The notes beneath the pieces are model-generated. The model did no database searches, had not been told where the DNA came from, and saw nothing but the letters and a program-made list of their open reading frames with translations. The translations under genes were made by a program, and so were the position numbers. A stretch of DNA of 54,749 bases from Planctomycetaceae bacterium (GTDB lineage: Bacteria; Planctomycetota; Phycisphaerae; Sedimentisphaerales; Anaerohalosphaeraceae). The stretch lies in assembly GCA_021372945.1 (NCBI GenBank), contig JAJFTK010000045.1:1-54749 (forward strand), in the 5' to 3' direction. This document shows, in pieces, positions 43,029-51,626 of the stretch (its first letter is position 1; every line of letters begins with the position of its first letter).

Positions 43029-43742
43029 GTGAATCGCCTGCTCCGAAAACTTTGGTACTGCGGCCGTTCGCGGCGTTGCCCCGTCTGCGGCAGTTCGGTC
43101 AGACGCTTTAAGCCCTATGGCCTGGCCCGCCGGCCCGATGCCCAATGTCCCGTCTGCGGAAGCCTCGAACGCCACCGCTTTGTGTGGCTCTTTCTCACAC
43201 AGCGAACGGGCCTGTGCGATGGGCGACCCAAGCGCCTCCTGCACTTGGCGCCTGAGCCCGAGCTGGAACGCTGTTTGCGGCGTACGCCTGCGCTGGAGTA
43301 TGTCTCGGCCGATCTCTTTGATCCGCGGGCCATGCTGAAGATGGATATTGCGCAGATGGGTTTTGACGACAGCTCATTCGATATGGTCTATTGCAGTCAC
43401 GTACTTGAGCATGTGCCCGATGACCGCAAGGCCATCTCCGAGATCCGCCGCGTCCTCAAAAAGGATGGCGTCGCAGTCATCCTGGTTCCCATCACGGCCC
43501 GGCAAACGTTTGAGGACCCGTCCGTCACCGACCCGCGCAGACGCGAGGAACTGTTCGGCCAGGATGACCACGTGCGCAAGTATGGCCCCGACTTTTCAGC
43601 GAGGCTGGCCGAATGCGGTTTTAACGTCGAGACCGTTTGCGTCTCCGGCCTGCTCTCGAAAGAACAGAGCCAAAAGCTTGGGCTGGCGCGCCTTGACGAA
43701 AACAAGACGCCCATTTATGTCTGCACCAAAAAGAATTCGTAA
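43029..43742 (+). CDS. Zinc-ribbon SAM-dependent methyltransferase
   Basis: 237 aa from GTG 43029. The N-terminus has two CPVCGS motifs (about residues 17-22 and 40-45), a zinc ribbon. Then a class I methyltransferase: LLHLAPEPELERCL (a degenerate motif I), YVSADLF, MVYCSHVLEHVPDDRKAISEIRRVL and a WGPDF-like region KYGPDFSARLAECGF. The LAPEPE version replaces the usual GxGxG. Such proteins are common in sugar and capsule clusters. It starts 16 bp after rseP and begins the plus-strand glycosyltransferase run. Confidence 0.8.
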   Translation: MNRLLRKLWYCGRSRRCPVCGSSVRRFKPYGLARRPDAQCPVCGSLERHRFVWLFLTQRTGLCDGRPKRLLHLAPEPELERCLRRTPALEYVSADLFDPRAMLKMDIAQMGFDDSSFDMVYCSHVLEHVPDDRKAISEIRRVLKKDGVAVILVPITARQTFEDPSVTDPRRREELFGQDDHVRKYGPDFSARLAECGFNVETVCVSGLLSKEQSQKLGLARLDENKTPIYVCTKKNS

Positions 43743-43762
43743 CACGGACATCTTGCCCGTGT
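43742..43762. repeat. hairpin repeat with ATCTT loop
   Basis: ACACGG-ACATCTTGC-CCGTGT overlaps the stop codon of the methyltransferase gene. Family mate of 29530 and 52730. Confidence 0.65.
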
Positions 43763-43812
43763 AATATTAGACTAATAGCATGCAGGACGATGTTGCTTAA
43801 AGGATTAGAACC

Positions 43813-44760
43813 TTGAATGCGGCCGGCGCCAATTTGTCGATCAGCGCTGTGATCCCGGCGTACAACAGCGAGCGCCATATCGGCAGGGCACTGAAAAGCG
43901 TCCTTCAGCAAACGCTGCCCGCCGCCGAGATCATCGTGATCGATGACGGTTCCACCGACGGTACCGCGGATGCCGTGCGTGGTTTCGGAAGCGCTGTCCG
44001 TCTCATTCAGCAGCCCAACTCCGGCGTCAGCGTCGCGCGCAACGCGGGCATTGCCGCCGCCAAAGGCGACTGGATCGCCTTCCTCGATGCCGATGACGAG
44101 TGGCTGCCAAACAAGCTCAAGCTGCAAACCGAGTGCCTGTCGCGGCATCCCGAACTTATGTGGGCCTATGCCAACTTCTACCAAGGCTCCGATGATTCCG
44201 AAAAACTGGATCTCGGCCACCCGGCCAAAGCGGGGGACTGCGTCAGCCATTCCGATTACCTGGACGCCTATGTGCATCATGCATACGCCTGGACGGGCAC
44301 GGTGCTCGTGAATCAGCGCATCTTTGACAGCGTCGGCCTATTCGAGCCCGGCATGAAACGCGCCCAGGACAACGACCTGTGGTTTCGCATCGCGTATCGG
44401 TTCCCGCACGTGGGCTATTGCGCCCAGCCGCTGGCCGTCTATCACCTCGACACGCCCGCCAGTTCCACCAAGGTCAACGACAGCGTGGACTTTATGATCG
44501 GCCTGGTCCGCCGCCACGAACAGCTTTCCAAAGACGCCGGCCGCTTCGAGGCGTTCCGACCGTGCATAGAGACGATGGTGACCACGTGGGCCCGCCAACT
44601 AAACGCCCAAAAGCGCTACGATGACGCCGCGCGCCTGATGTCTGAATTTGCGCCCTACCTGTCGGCGCGGTTCCATCGGGAAATGCGCCTGCGCCGGCTC
44701 TGTCCACCGCTGACCGATCTTGCCGTCAATGCCCTGATGCGGCTAAAGCCAAAACCATAA
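43813..44760 (+). CDS. GT2-family glycosyltransferase
   Basis: 315 aa from a TTG at 43813 (AAAGGA about 10 nt upstream). SAVIPAYNSERHIGRALKSVL, IIVIDDGSTDGT, NSGVSVARNAGIAAAKGDWIAFLDADDEW give the complete GT-A donor site with DxD (DAD). Inverting transferase acting at the cytoplasmic membrane face on a nucleotide sugar. The C-terminal half (QDNDLWFRIAYRF) carries the ED-type catalytic base region. Close paralogue of 45960-46952. First of three glycosyltransferases translated in tandem. Confidence 0.9.
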   Translation: MNAAGANLSISAVIPAYNSERHIGRALKSVLQQTLPAAEIIVIDDGSTDGTADAVRGFGSAVRLIQQPNSGVSVARNAGIAAAKGDWIAFLDADDEWLPNKLKLQTECLSRHPELMWAYANFYQGSDDSEKLDLGHPAKAGDCVSHSDYLDAYVHHAYAWTGTVLVNQRIFDSVGLFEPGMKRAQDNDLWFRIAYRFPHVGYCAQPLAVYHLDTPASSTKVNDSVDFMIGLVRRHEQLSKDAGRFEAFRPCIETMVTTWARQLNAQKRYDDAARLMSEFAPYLSARFHREMRLRRLCPPLTDLAVNALMRLKPKP

Positions 44761-45969
44761 ATGCAGAAAAAACCAAACATCCTGTTTGTCACAACTGCCT
44801 TGCTGGCGCCGCCGCACGCCGGCTGTATGCTGCGCACGGCCAATGTTGCGCGCCAGCTTGCCAAATGCGGCCGCGTTACCATCCTGGTTGTCGGCGACCG
44901 CTTCGACCCCGATTCATGGCAGCTCCTCAAGGGCGAATTTCCCGATTGTCATCGCGTCACGCTCCGCTCCTGGCAAAGCCTGCCCCAGCCTTGGGGCGAA
45001 CTGCGGCGCAAGTGGGATATGCACTGGCCCTTCAGCAAAGGCATCGGCGCCGACGCCGCCGGCCAGACGCTCTTTGACGAACTTGCCCGAAATAACGACC
45101 TCATCTGGTTCCATACCCTCGCCGCCGCCCAGCCCTTCAACAGTGTGCCTTACGACCGTTCCATCATGGACCTCGACGACCTGAATTGGTGCAAGTATGA
45201 TCAAAGCGCCAAACAGCAGCCCACCGTCCGCTTCAGGATGTCCGCCCGCGTGCAATCGATCAAATGGTGGATCCTGGAACGCGGCTCGATGCGGTGCTAT
45301 CGCACGGTCGTCGTTTGCAGCAGGGTGGATAAAGCCTTTCTCGGCGGTTCCGAAAATATCCAGATCGTCCCAAACGGTTTTGCGGCGCCCGCCGTTAAGC
45401 CTTCCTGGCAAACGCCCGACCCAAACAGGGTCGGTTTCATTGGCACGCTGGGCTACGGCCCCAACGCGGAAGGTCTTCGCTGGTTTCGCGATAAGGTCTG
45501 GCCCCAGATTTTGAAACAGCGGCCGCAAATGAAATTGCGCATCATCGGAAAGCCCGCCCCCGAGAAATACCAGATTCCTGCCAATGGCTTTGAGTATCTG
45601 GGCTACGTGGACGACCCGCGGCCGGAGATGCAAACCTGGTCGGCGATGATCGTTCCCATCCTTTTTGCCGGCGGAACGCGCATCAAGATCCTCGACGCCT
45701 TCAGTAAACTTTGCCCCATCATCTCCACAAGTATTGGCGCTTACGGCATTGACGTGACCCACGAAAAAGACATTCTGCTTGCCGATACGCCCGCCGATTT
45801 TGCCGCGGCCTGTCTGCGGCTCTCAACGGACCCGCAATTGGCATTTTCGCTGGCGGATGCCGGCTGGCAGCTCTTCTCTGAGCGGTACACCTGGGATGTG
45901 ATCGGGCGGAACATCGAAAACATTGTCAATGATCGCGGACAAAATCCGGCAGAAGACAAATGGAATTGA
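44761..45969 (+). CDS. GT4/GT-B-type glycosyltransferase
   Basis: 402 aa starting on the base after the previous stop. ILFVTTALLAPPHAGCMLRTANVARQL opens the acceptor domain; IQIVPNGFAAPAVKP, GFIGTLGYGPNAEGLRWF and VPILFAGGTRIKILDAFSKLCPII mark the donor domain, with the GGTRIKILDAF variant of the E-x7-E region (Glu replaced by Lys-Ile-Leu-Asp). This is the pattern of the Glyco_trans_1_4 group related to TIGR03087-type sugar transferases in exosortase clusters. It overlaps the next gene by 10 bp. Confidence 0.88.
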   Translation: MQKKPNILFVTTALLAPPHAGCMLRTANVARQLAKCGRVTILVVGDRFDPDSWQLLKGEFPDCHRVTLRSWQSLPQPWGELRRKWDMHWPFSKGIGADAAGQTLFDELARNNDLIWFHTLAAAQPFNSVPYDRSIMDLDDLNWCKYDQSAKQQPTVRFRMSARVQSIKWWILERGSMRCYRTVVVCSRVDKAFLGGSENIQIVPNGFAAPAVKPSWQTPDPNRVGFIGTLGYGPNAEGLRWFRDKVWPQILKQRPQMKLRIIGKPAPEKYQIPANGFEYLGYVDDPRPEMQTWSAMIVPILFAGGTRIKILDAFSKLCPIISTSIGAYGIDVTHEKDILLADTPADFAAACLRLSTDPQLAFSLADAGWQLFSERYTWDVIGRNIENIVNDRGQNPAEDKWN

Positions 45970-46952
45970 ACGGTGAACACACGATTGCCGCCGTCATCCC
46001 TGCGTACAACGCGGAGAAATACATCGCGCGCGCCCTGGACAGCGTCCTGGCTCAGGCACGTCTGCCGGACGAGATCATCGTTGTCGACGATGGCTCCGCC
46101 GACAACACCGCCGACATCGTCCGTTCCTTCGGCCCCAAGGTCACCCTCATTCAGCAGGCCAACTCCGGCGTCAGCAGCGCCCGCAACACCGGCATCCGCG
46201 CCGCCAAATCCAACTGGATCGCCTTCCTTGACGCAGACGACGAATGGCTGCCCGAAAGACTGGCCGCGCAGCTTGCTCTCCTGGAACGCAATCCGCGCCT
46301 GGCCTGGACCACAAGCAACTATCTCGAATGTCTGTGCGAGGAAAATCGTACTGCCGCACATATTCCTGTCAAAGAACTGTTGAACGAATTGAATGGCGCC
46401 GAGTACTTCAGCAGTTTCCTGGACGCCGCACGCCGCCGGCATTGGGGCCACACCGATTGCATGCTGATCAGAAAAGATGTCCTGCTCGAACTGGGCGGCT
46501 TCAACCCCGACCTTCCGATCGCCGAGGACCTGGATATGTGGTTCCGCATCGCCTACCGCTATCCCTGCGTTGGCTTTATTCCGCGGCCCCTGGCGATCCA
46601 TCATCTGCGAACCTCCGGCAGCCTGATGGTCTCGACCTTCTCCGGCTCGCTCTACACGAATTTCATGGAGCGGCACTTTCAGCTTGCTCGCACCCAAGGC
46701 GCCTTCGAGGACTTCCTGCCCGCCGCCTCATCCCTCATGCGCCTTTGGATTCGAGGACTTCTGTTCGATGCTCGAAAAAAAGAAATAAGGGAATTGTTAA
46801 CGCGCTTCCCCCGGGCCTTTTCACCTGTTTATCGTTGCTGGATCAAGGGCCTGACGATCTTGCCGGCTCTGACCGCTTCGGTTTTGCGCGCGCTCTCGAA
46901 GGCGATCCGCACCCTCAAACTGCGGCGGCAACTTACCCGTCCGCCGCGATGA
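45960..46952 (+). CDS. GT2-family glycosyltransferase
   Basis: 330 aa. AAVIPAYNAEKYIARALDSVL, IIVVDDGSADNT, NSGVSSARNTGIRAAKSNWIAFLDADDEW (DxD = DAD), and AEDLDMWFRIAYRYP parallel the gene at 43813 closely, so the two arose by duplication. Overlaps the end of the preceding GT gene by 10 bp, so translation is coupled. Last gene of the plus-strand run, convergent with the pseudopilin gene 9 bp away. Confidence 0.9.
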   Translation: MELNGEHTIAAVIPAYNAEKYIARALDSVLAQARLPDEIIVVDDGSADNTADIVRSFGPKVTLIQQANSGVSSARNTGIRAAKSNWIAFLDADDEWLPERLAAQLALLERNPRLAWTTSNYLECLCEENRTAAHIPVKELLNELNGAEYFSSFLDAARRRHWGHTDCMLIRKDVLLELGGFNPDLPIAEDLDMWFRIAYRYPCVGFIPRPLAIHHLRTSGSLMVSTFSGSLYTNFMERHFQLARTQGAFEDFLPAASSLMRLWIRGLLFDARKKEIRELLTRFPRAFSPVYRCWIKGLTILPALTASVLRALSKAIRTLKLRRQLTRPPR

Positions 46953-46961
46953 CGACGCCGA

Positions 46962-47771
46962 TCAGGGTCGGTTTTGATTATACCAGTACCGATGCACCGG
47001 ATAACCATCCGCGTATTCCCACAGAACATTGTAGCGGATCCATTCTACGTGCCCATCGAACAAAGCGACATTGCAGCCGCCCCGGTGAATCTTGGGTCTT
47101 GCATGATTATAAGGGCTCAAGCCCGCCCCGATCACGCCGCCATTGGAATCATTCATGCCGTCGCCGTCAAAGTCAACGTTCCAGTTCCATCTAACCGGTT
47201 CAAAAAGGTCATCACGCTGTACGTCCAGCATTGCCATGTACTGAGCGGATATGCTCACTTTGGACAGCTTGAACGGACCGCATTTCTTGGTAAGCGTCGA
47301 GCCATTCCACGAATTCAAATAGATAAATGGCGCCCGTTCGGGACGATGCTCACCGTAGTATACCCCCACCCAGACGGCCTTTTCTCCCCAATTGGCCCTG
47401 GCCATCGGACACCTTCGGACCTCGTAAGTCATCCCCCACGTGCCATATCCTTCGCGTGTTAAATACGCTGAAAGCCGGTTGTACCAATAGGTTGTGGAAT
47501 CAAGCGCGTTGCCTCCGTTTGTAAGGTCACAGGTATCGGCGTACGGCGGGATGGCGCTGTCGTTTTCGCTCGCGTAGGCACTAGTGGCCAGGGCCCACTG
47601 CTTCATCTGGGCTGCGCACACTACTTGCCGCGCCAGCAGCTTGGCGCTGTTCAGCGCCGGCAGGATCACCGCAAGCAGCAGCGCGATTACCGCGATCACC
47701 ACTAAAAGCTCGATAAGGGTAAAGCCCGTATTGAGCGTAAACGTCTTGCCTTTGCAGACAGCCTTAACCAT
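46962..47771 (-). CDS. Pseudopilin-like exported protein with DGHV C-terminal motif (copy B)
   Basis: 270 aa from ATG 47771 (GGGAGG 5 nt upstream; the frame opens nine codons earlier). Prepilin signal LNTG/FTLIELLVVIAVIALLLAVILPAL. C-terminal HRGGCNVALFDGHVEWI is the H-x9-DG-type motif of planctomycete type II pilin-like proteins, and DFDGDGMNDSNGG is a calcium-loop-like Asp-rich turn. Tandem duplicate of 47862-48656. It sits at the end of a minus-strand run of sugar genes. Function unknown; it presumably uses the prepilin peptidase and gsp-like machinery (inference). Confidence 0.86.
   Translation of the reverse strand: MVKAVCKGKTFTLNTGFTLIELLVVIAVIALLLAVILPALNSAKLLARQVVCAAQMKQWALATSAYASENDSAIPPYADTCDLTNGGNALDSTTYWYNRLSAYLTREGYGTWGMTYEVRRCPMARANWGEKAVWVGVYYGEHRPERAPFIYLNSWNGSTLTKKCGPFKLSKVSISAQYMAMLDVQRDDLFEPVRWNWNVDFDGDGMNDSNGGVIGAGLSPYNHARPKIHRGGCNVALFDGHVEWIRYNVLWEYADGYPVHRYWYNQNRP
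47581..47702. repeat. 122-bp perfect duplication, copy 1 (copy 2 at 48481-48602)
   Basis: Bases 47581-47702 are identical to 48481-48602, exactly 900 bp apart. The stretch codes for the pilin helix (ALLLAVILPALNSAKLLARQ) through MKQWALATS. The flanks differ at many positions in both directions, so identity is confined to this block. Confidence 0.9.
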
Positions 47772-47861
47772 GCCGCCTCCCATTGCGTTAACCATCAAAT
47801 CCCTATCTGCCTTCTTCTCGCTGCCGCTGCCTCATCCATTTTCCCTGCAGACGCGGCGAAG

Positions 47862-48656
47862 CTAGGGCCGGTTTTGATTATACCAGTAACGATGCACCGG
47901 ATATCCATCGGCATATTCCCATAAAACATTGTAGCGGATCCATTCCACATGCCCATCGAACAAAGCAATATTGCACCCGCCCCGGTGCGTCTTGGGCGTA
48001 GCCCAGTTATACGGATTAAGATTAACCGCGAGGACTCCCGTGTTGGAATCGTTTGTTCCATCTCCATCATAGTCAGCATCCCACTTCCATCGAAATGCGT
48101 CATGCACACGATCCCGCTGTACGTCGAGCATCATTAAATACTGCGCCGGCATTCTGATTGCAGAAAGTTTATAAGGTTTGCACATCATTGTAAGTGTGGA
48201 ACCATTCCACTGGTTAGGGAAAACAAAAGGAGCGTGTTGTGTCTCATGCAATCCATAATAGACGCCGACCCAGACGGCCTTTTCTCCCCAATTGGCTCGC
48301 GCGGTGGGGCATCGTCTAACGGTGTAATCCATGCCCCACGTGCCATATCCCTCGCGCGTCAGATACGCGGAAAGGCGGTTGTACCAATAGGTTGTGGAAT
48401 CAAGTGCGTTGCCTCCGCTCGTAAGATCACAGGTATCGGCGTACGGCGGGATATCGCTGTCATTCTCGCTCGCATAGGCGCTAGTGGCCAGGGCCCACTG
48501 CTTCATCTGGGCTGCGCACACTACTTGCCGCGCCAGCAGCTTGGCGCTGTTCAGCGCCGGCAGGATCACCGCAAGCAGCAGCGCGATTACCGCGATCACC
48601 ACCAGCAATTCAAGCAGTGTAAATCCGCTGCCAGTGCGTTTCCCATGGTTCGCCAT
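47862..48656 (-). CDS. Pseudopilin-like exported protein with DGHV C-terminal motif (copy A)
   Basis: 265 aa from ATG 48656 with AAAGGG a few bases upstream. Signal GSG/FTLLELLVVIAVIALLLAVILP; shared middle with CDLTSGGNALDSTTYWYNRL and RANWGEKAVWVGVYYG; Asp-rich loop DYDGDGTNDSNTG; end HRGGCNIALFDGHVEWIRYN. Highly similar to copy B over the whole length, with the variable part around residues 145-190. It starts 50 bp after the GT4 gene on the same strand and may be in the same transcript. Possibly a surface or secreted fibre subunit linked to the polysaccharide. Confidence 0.86.
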   Translation of the reverse strand: MANHGKRTGSGFTLLELLVVIAVIALLLAVILPALNSAKLLARQVVCAAQMKQWALATSAYASENDSDIPPYADTCDLTSGGNALDSTTYWYNRLSAYLTREGYGTWGMDYTVRRCPTARANWGEKAVWVGVYYGLHETQHAPFVFPNQWNGSTLTMMCKPYKLSAIRMPAQYLMMLDVQRDRVHDAFRWKWDADYDGDGTNDSNTGVLAVNLNPYNWATPKTHRGGCNIALFDGHVEWIRYNVLWEYADGYPVHRYWYNQNRP

Positions 48657-48706
48657 AAGCCCTTTCTCCCATGCAGTCAAACACTCTCCGCCGACAGATT
48701 AATGCG

Positions 48707-49816
48707 CTACAGCCGTTGGGTCAAGAAAATCTCCTTGTACCGTTCAATGATCCTGGCCAAATCATGATGCGATTTGATATATTCCCGGCCGTTTTGCCCA
48801 AACTGCTCGGCCTGACCGTCTGCCAGCCACATTTTAAGCGTCTCGACCAACACCTTCCAGTCCCCGCCGGCACAGAAACCGCACCGGTGGCGGCTCAGAA
48901 AATCGTCGGGGTTGACGTTGAGCGACAGGATCGCCGCCCCGGCGTTAGCCGCCTGCACGAACGTATTGGGAAATCCCTCCGAGTCGCTCGTATTAACAAA
49001 CACGCGGGCTGCTTCAAAATACTTGCCAACCTCTCCGAACGGCACCCGTTCAATAAACGTCAGGTTGCCGATCGTTTGCGCTTCTTTGACCAGTTCGCCG
49101 TAGCGCTTATCGTCCGTACCCCTCTGACAGATCATTGTGAACGCAATATCCGGGCACTGGCGCGCCAGCTTTAAAAACAGTTCAGGCCGTTTGAACGCAA
49201 CGCTTCGGGCCACCCACAACACGGAAGTCTTGGCACCCGAATCGGTTTGCGATGGGCGGATCGCGTTCTTGATGACCAGGCTGTTTACATGCAGTGTTCG
49301 CAGAAGATTTTCCGCGTCCTGATCGTTTTGCGTCAACAGGAAATGCGCACGTTTAAAGGCCCATTTAACAAACAACCCTCTCACGGGATTCCGGCGGAAA
49401 TAAGTACCGTCGGTTTCGTCTGTATGGGCTGTACGGTAAACGAACCGACGTCCATGTATCCGGCAGAATGCCGCGATCAGCGTCGTCCCGAGCGAACAGG
49501 CCTCGTGCATATAGATGTCCGCGTTGGCCTGCCGCAGGGCCCGCCAGACCTTCCATCCCTCCAGGATCATGCCCCGGTCCGTCTTGACTGATTTATACAG
49601 CGTCACACCCTGGCGCGCCTCGATGCGCGGCTGGCCGTAATCGCCAACCACGAACGACACCTCGAAGCGTTCGTCCTTGGCCAGTTCTGTCGCCAGCAGG
49701 TACAGATCGACCTCGGCGCCGCCGAACACTTTCTCCACCGCCGGATTAAACAGCGGGTATGCCCCAAGCGATACAAAGCATACACGCGTCCGGGTTTTTT
49801 TGCCTATCGCATCCAT
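48707..49816 (-). CDS. GT4-family glycosyltransferase (paralogue B)
   Basis: 369 aa from ATG 49816; a GTG four codons earlier is also possible. TRVCFVSLGAYPLFNPAVEK, VFGGAEVDLYLLATELAKD, VLWVARSVAFKRPELFLKLA and TSDSEGFPNTFVQAANAGAAIL (the E-x7 region with SEGFPNTFVQA) define a GT-B retaining transferase. It shares long stretches with the gene at 51627 (FNPAVEKVFGGAEVDLY, FVYRTAH, SDSEGFPNTF), so both come from one ancestor. It overlaps the asnB-like gene by 13 bp. Confidence 0.88.
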   Translation of the reverse strand: MDAIGKKTRTRVCFVSLGAYPLFNPAVEKVFGGAEVDLYLLATELAKDERFEVSFVVGDYGQPRIEARQGVTLYKSVKTDRGMILEGWKVWRALRQANADIYMHEACSLGTTLIAAFCRIHGRRFVYRTAHTDETDGTYFRRNPVRGLFVKWAFKRAHFLLTQNDQDAENLLRTLHVNSLVIKNAIRPSQTDSGAKTSVLWVARSVAFKRPELFLKLARQCPDIAFTMICQRGTDDKRYGELVKEAQTIGNLTFIERVPFGEVGKYFEAARVFVNTSDSEGFPNTFVQAANAGAAILSLNVNPDDFLSRHRCGFCAGGDWKVLVETLKMWLADGQAEQFGQNGREYIKSHHDLARIIERYKEIFLTQRL

Positions 49817-51624
49817 TGTCGGTACCACATCTTAAACATCATGACGGACCAGAGGATCCGCGAATAATCGCTGCCGCCCGCCTGGTGCAGGTTCCAGTAG
49901 CGCTCTACCTGCTTGGGCGGAAAATACTCGCTGCATACCGGGTCGAACAAGATCTCCTTGGCGAAGGCCCTCAGCTCCTTGCGAAAATAATGCACCAGCG
50001 GCACGCCGAACCCCTGTTTGCGCCGATACAGAATTGCATCCGGCAACACGCCGGCAAAAGCCTTCTTGAGCAGGTATTTCTTTTGGCCCTTGTACATCTT
50101 GAGCCGCGTGGGGATCCGGAACGCGTATTCGGCAAAATCAATATCCAGGAAGGGAACGCGAACCTCAAGGCTGACCGCCATGGCCGCCCGGTCCTCCTTC
50201 ACAAAAAGACAATCCGGCAGATAGTGCCGAAGATCGTAATTCTGCATGTTCTCCAGGCGATCCGCGTAACAAAAAGCCCGCGTAAAATCATCGCCGAACG
50301 TTTGCGGATCCCAGGCTTCATCGCGGCTGCGGAACATGTAACTTAGAAGCATGCCGTATAAAACAGCCTCCGAAACCGGCTCCCGCAGAAAAACACGCAG
50401 CTTGTTGAGCAGGTCCTTCTTGAGCCATCGATTCGCCAGCGCGACCATTGCATCGGCCGCCGCCCGCGCCGGCCGCGGCAAGCGGTTCAGTGCCGAAAGC
50501 ACGCCCAACTGGCGGTAGCGCGGATACCCCGCCAGCAGCTCATCGCCGCCGGTGCCGCTGAGGCACACGGTCACATGCTCGCGGGCCACGCTGGACACCA
50601 GCCACGTCGGGATCATCGAGGTGTCCGCGAACGGCTCATCGTAATGATACGGCAGCTTGCCGATCAGCGCCTTGACGTGCTCGGCGGTAAACTCGATTTC
50701 ATGGTGGTCAGTCTGAAATTGCCTGGAAACGATCGCGGCATACCGAGACTCGTTGAACTCCGCGTGGTCAAACCGAATCGAAAACGTCTTTAGTGCGCTC
50801 ACGTGTTTGCGCATCAGCGAAACCAGCGCCGAGCTGTCCACCCCGCCGGACAAAAAAGCGCCCAATGGAACATCGCTGATGAGCTGGCGCTGAACAGCCG
50901 TCTGGAGCCGGCTTTTCAATTCCGGCAGGATCTCTTCTTCCTTCTGGTTCTCATCCGGCGCAAACCTCCAATCCCAATAACGGCTCACCTCAAAACTCTG
51001 GCGGCTCAGATCATAACTCAGCCGATGGCCGGGTTGCAGCTGGCAAACATCTTTCAGGATCGTGCGGCCGCTGGGCATATACCCGAACAGCACGTAGTGA
51101 TCCAGCGACAACGGTTCGATCGCGCTGGAAAAGCCGCTCTCGAAAAAACATTTTAATTCGCTGCAGAATAAAAACTCATCCCCCGCGGCGTAATAATAAA
51201 GCGGCTTGATCCCGAAATGATCCCGCGCCAAAAATAAACGCTGCCGGTTCCGGTCGAAAATGCAAAATGCAAACTGCCCGTTCAAGCGGGTCGGCAGGTC
51301 CTGCCCCCACTGTTCGTACCCGTGGACGAGCACCTCCGTATCGGTGTGTGAATGAAAAACATGCCCATGGGTTTCCAACTGCTTCTTTAACTCCAGGTAA
51401 TTAAAGATCTCGCCGTTGAAGACGGTGCAGACGGTCTTGTCTTCGTTGTAAAGCGGCTGGCATCCATGCTCCGACAGGTCCAGGATCGACAGCCGCCGAT
51501 GCCCCAGGCTGACGCCGCCGCCGACGTGAAACCCGTGCTGGTCCGGTCCCCGGTGTTCCAGCAGTTGGGTCAGCCTGTGTATCCGGGCCGTGTCTTCTCG
51601 GTTAAATCCTGCAATGCCGCACAT
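49804..51624 (-). CDS. asnB: AsnB-type glutamine-hydrolysing amidotransferase (second copy)
   Basis: 606 aa. MCGIAGF with Cys2, LEHRGPDQHG and NGEIFNYLELK in the glutaminase domain; PP-loop SGGVDSSALVSLM (about residues 259-271) and CLSGTGGDELLAGYPRY in the synthetase domain. Complete for the asparagine synthase family. Lies between two paralogous GT4 genes with 2 and -13 bp spacing, so it is probably part of glycan synthesis, adding an amide from glutamine. It differs strongly from the copy at 16223, so this is not a recent duplication. Confidence 0.9.
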   Translation of the reverse strand: MCGIAGFNREDTARIHRLTQLLEHRGPDQHGFHVGGGVSLGHRRLSILDLSEHGCQPLYNEDKTVCTVFNGEIFNYLELKKQLETHGHVFHSHTDTEVLVHGYEQWGQDLPTRLNGQFAFCIFDRNRQRLFLARDHFGIKPLYYYAAGDEFLFCSELKCFFESGFSSAIEPLSLDHYVLFGYMPSGRTILKDVCQLQPGHRLSYDLSRQSFEVSRYWDWRFAPDENQKEEEILPELKSRLQTAVQRQLISDVPLGAFLSGGVDSSALVSLMRKHVSALKTFSIRFDHAEFNESRYAAIVSRQFQTDHHEIEFTAEHVKALIGKLPYHYDEPFADTSMIPTWLVSSVAREHVTVCLSGTGGDELLAGYPRYRQLGVLSALNRLPRPARAAADAMVALANRWLKKDLLNKLRVFLREPVSEAVLYGMLLSYMFRSRDEAWDPQTFGDDFTRAFCYADRLENMQNYDLRHYLPDCLFVKEDRAAMAVSLEVRVPFLDIDFAEYAFRIPTRLKMYKGQKKYLLKKAFAGVLPDAILYRRKQGFGVPLVHYFRKELRAFAKEILFDPVCSEYFPPKQVERYWNLHQAGGSDYSRILWSVMMFKMWYRQWMR

Positions 51625-51626
51625 TT

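Noticed and set aside
41439..43244. 601-codon open frame on the minus strand opposite rseP
   Set aside because: Shadow of a GC-rich gene; the plus strand has full zinc motifs, and the minus-strand product is low-complexity without a family.
46962..48656. Assembly artefact producing two copies of one pseudopilin gene
   Set aside because: The copies differ at many sites throughout, apart from the 122-bp block, so both are real genes; only that block needs a read check.
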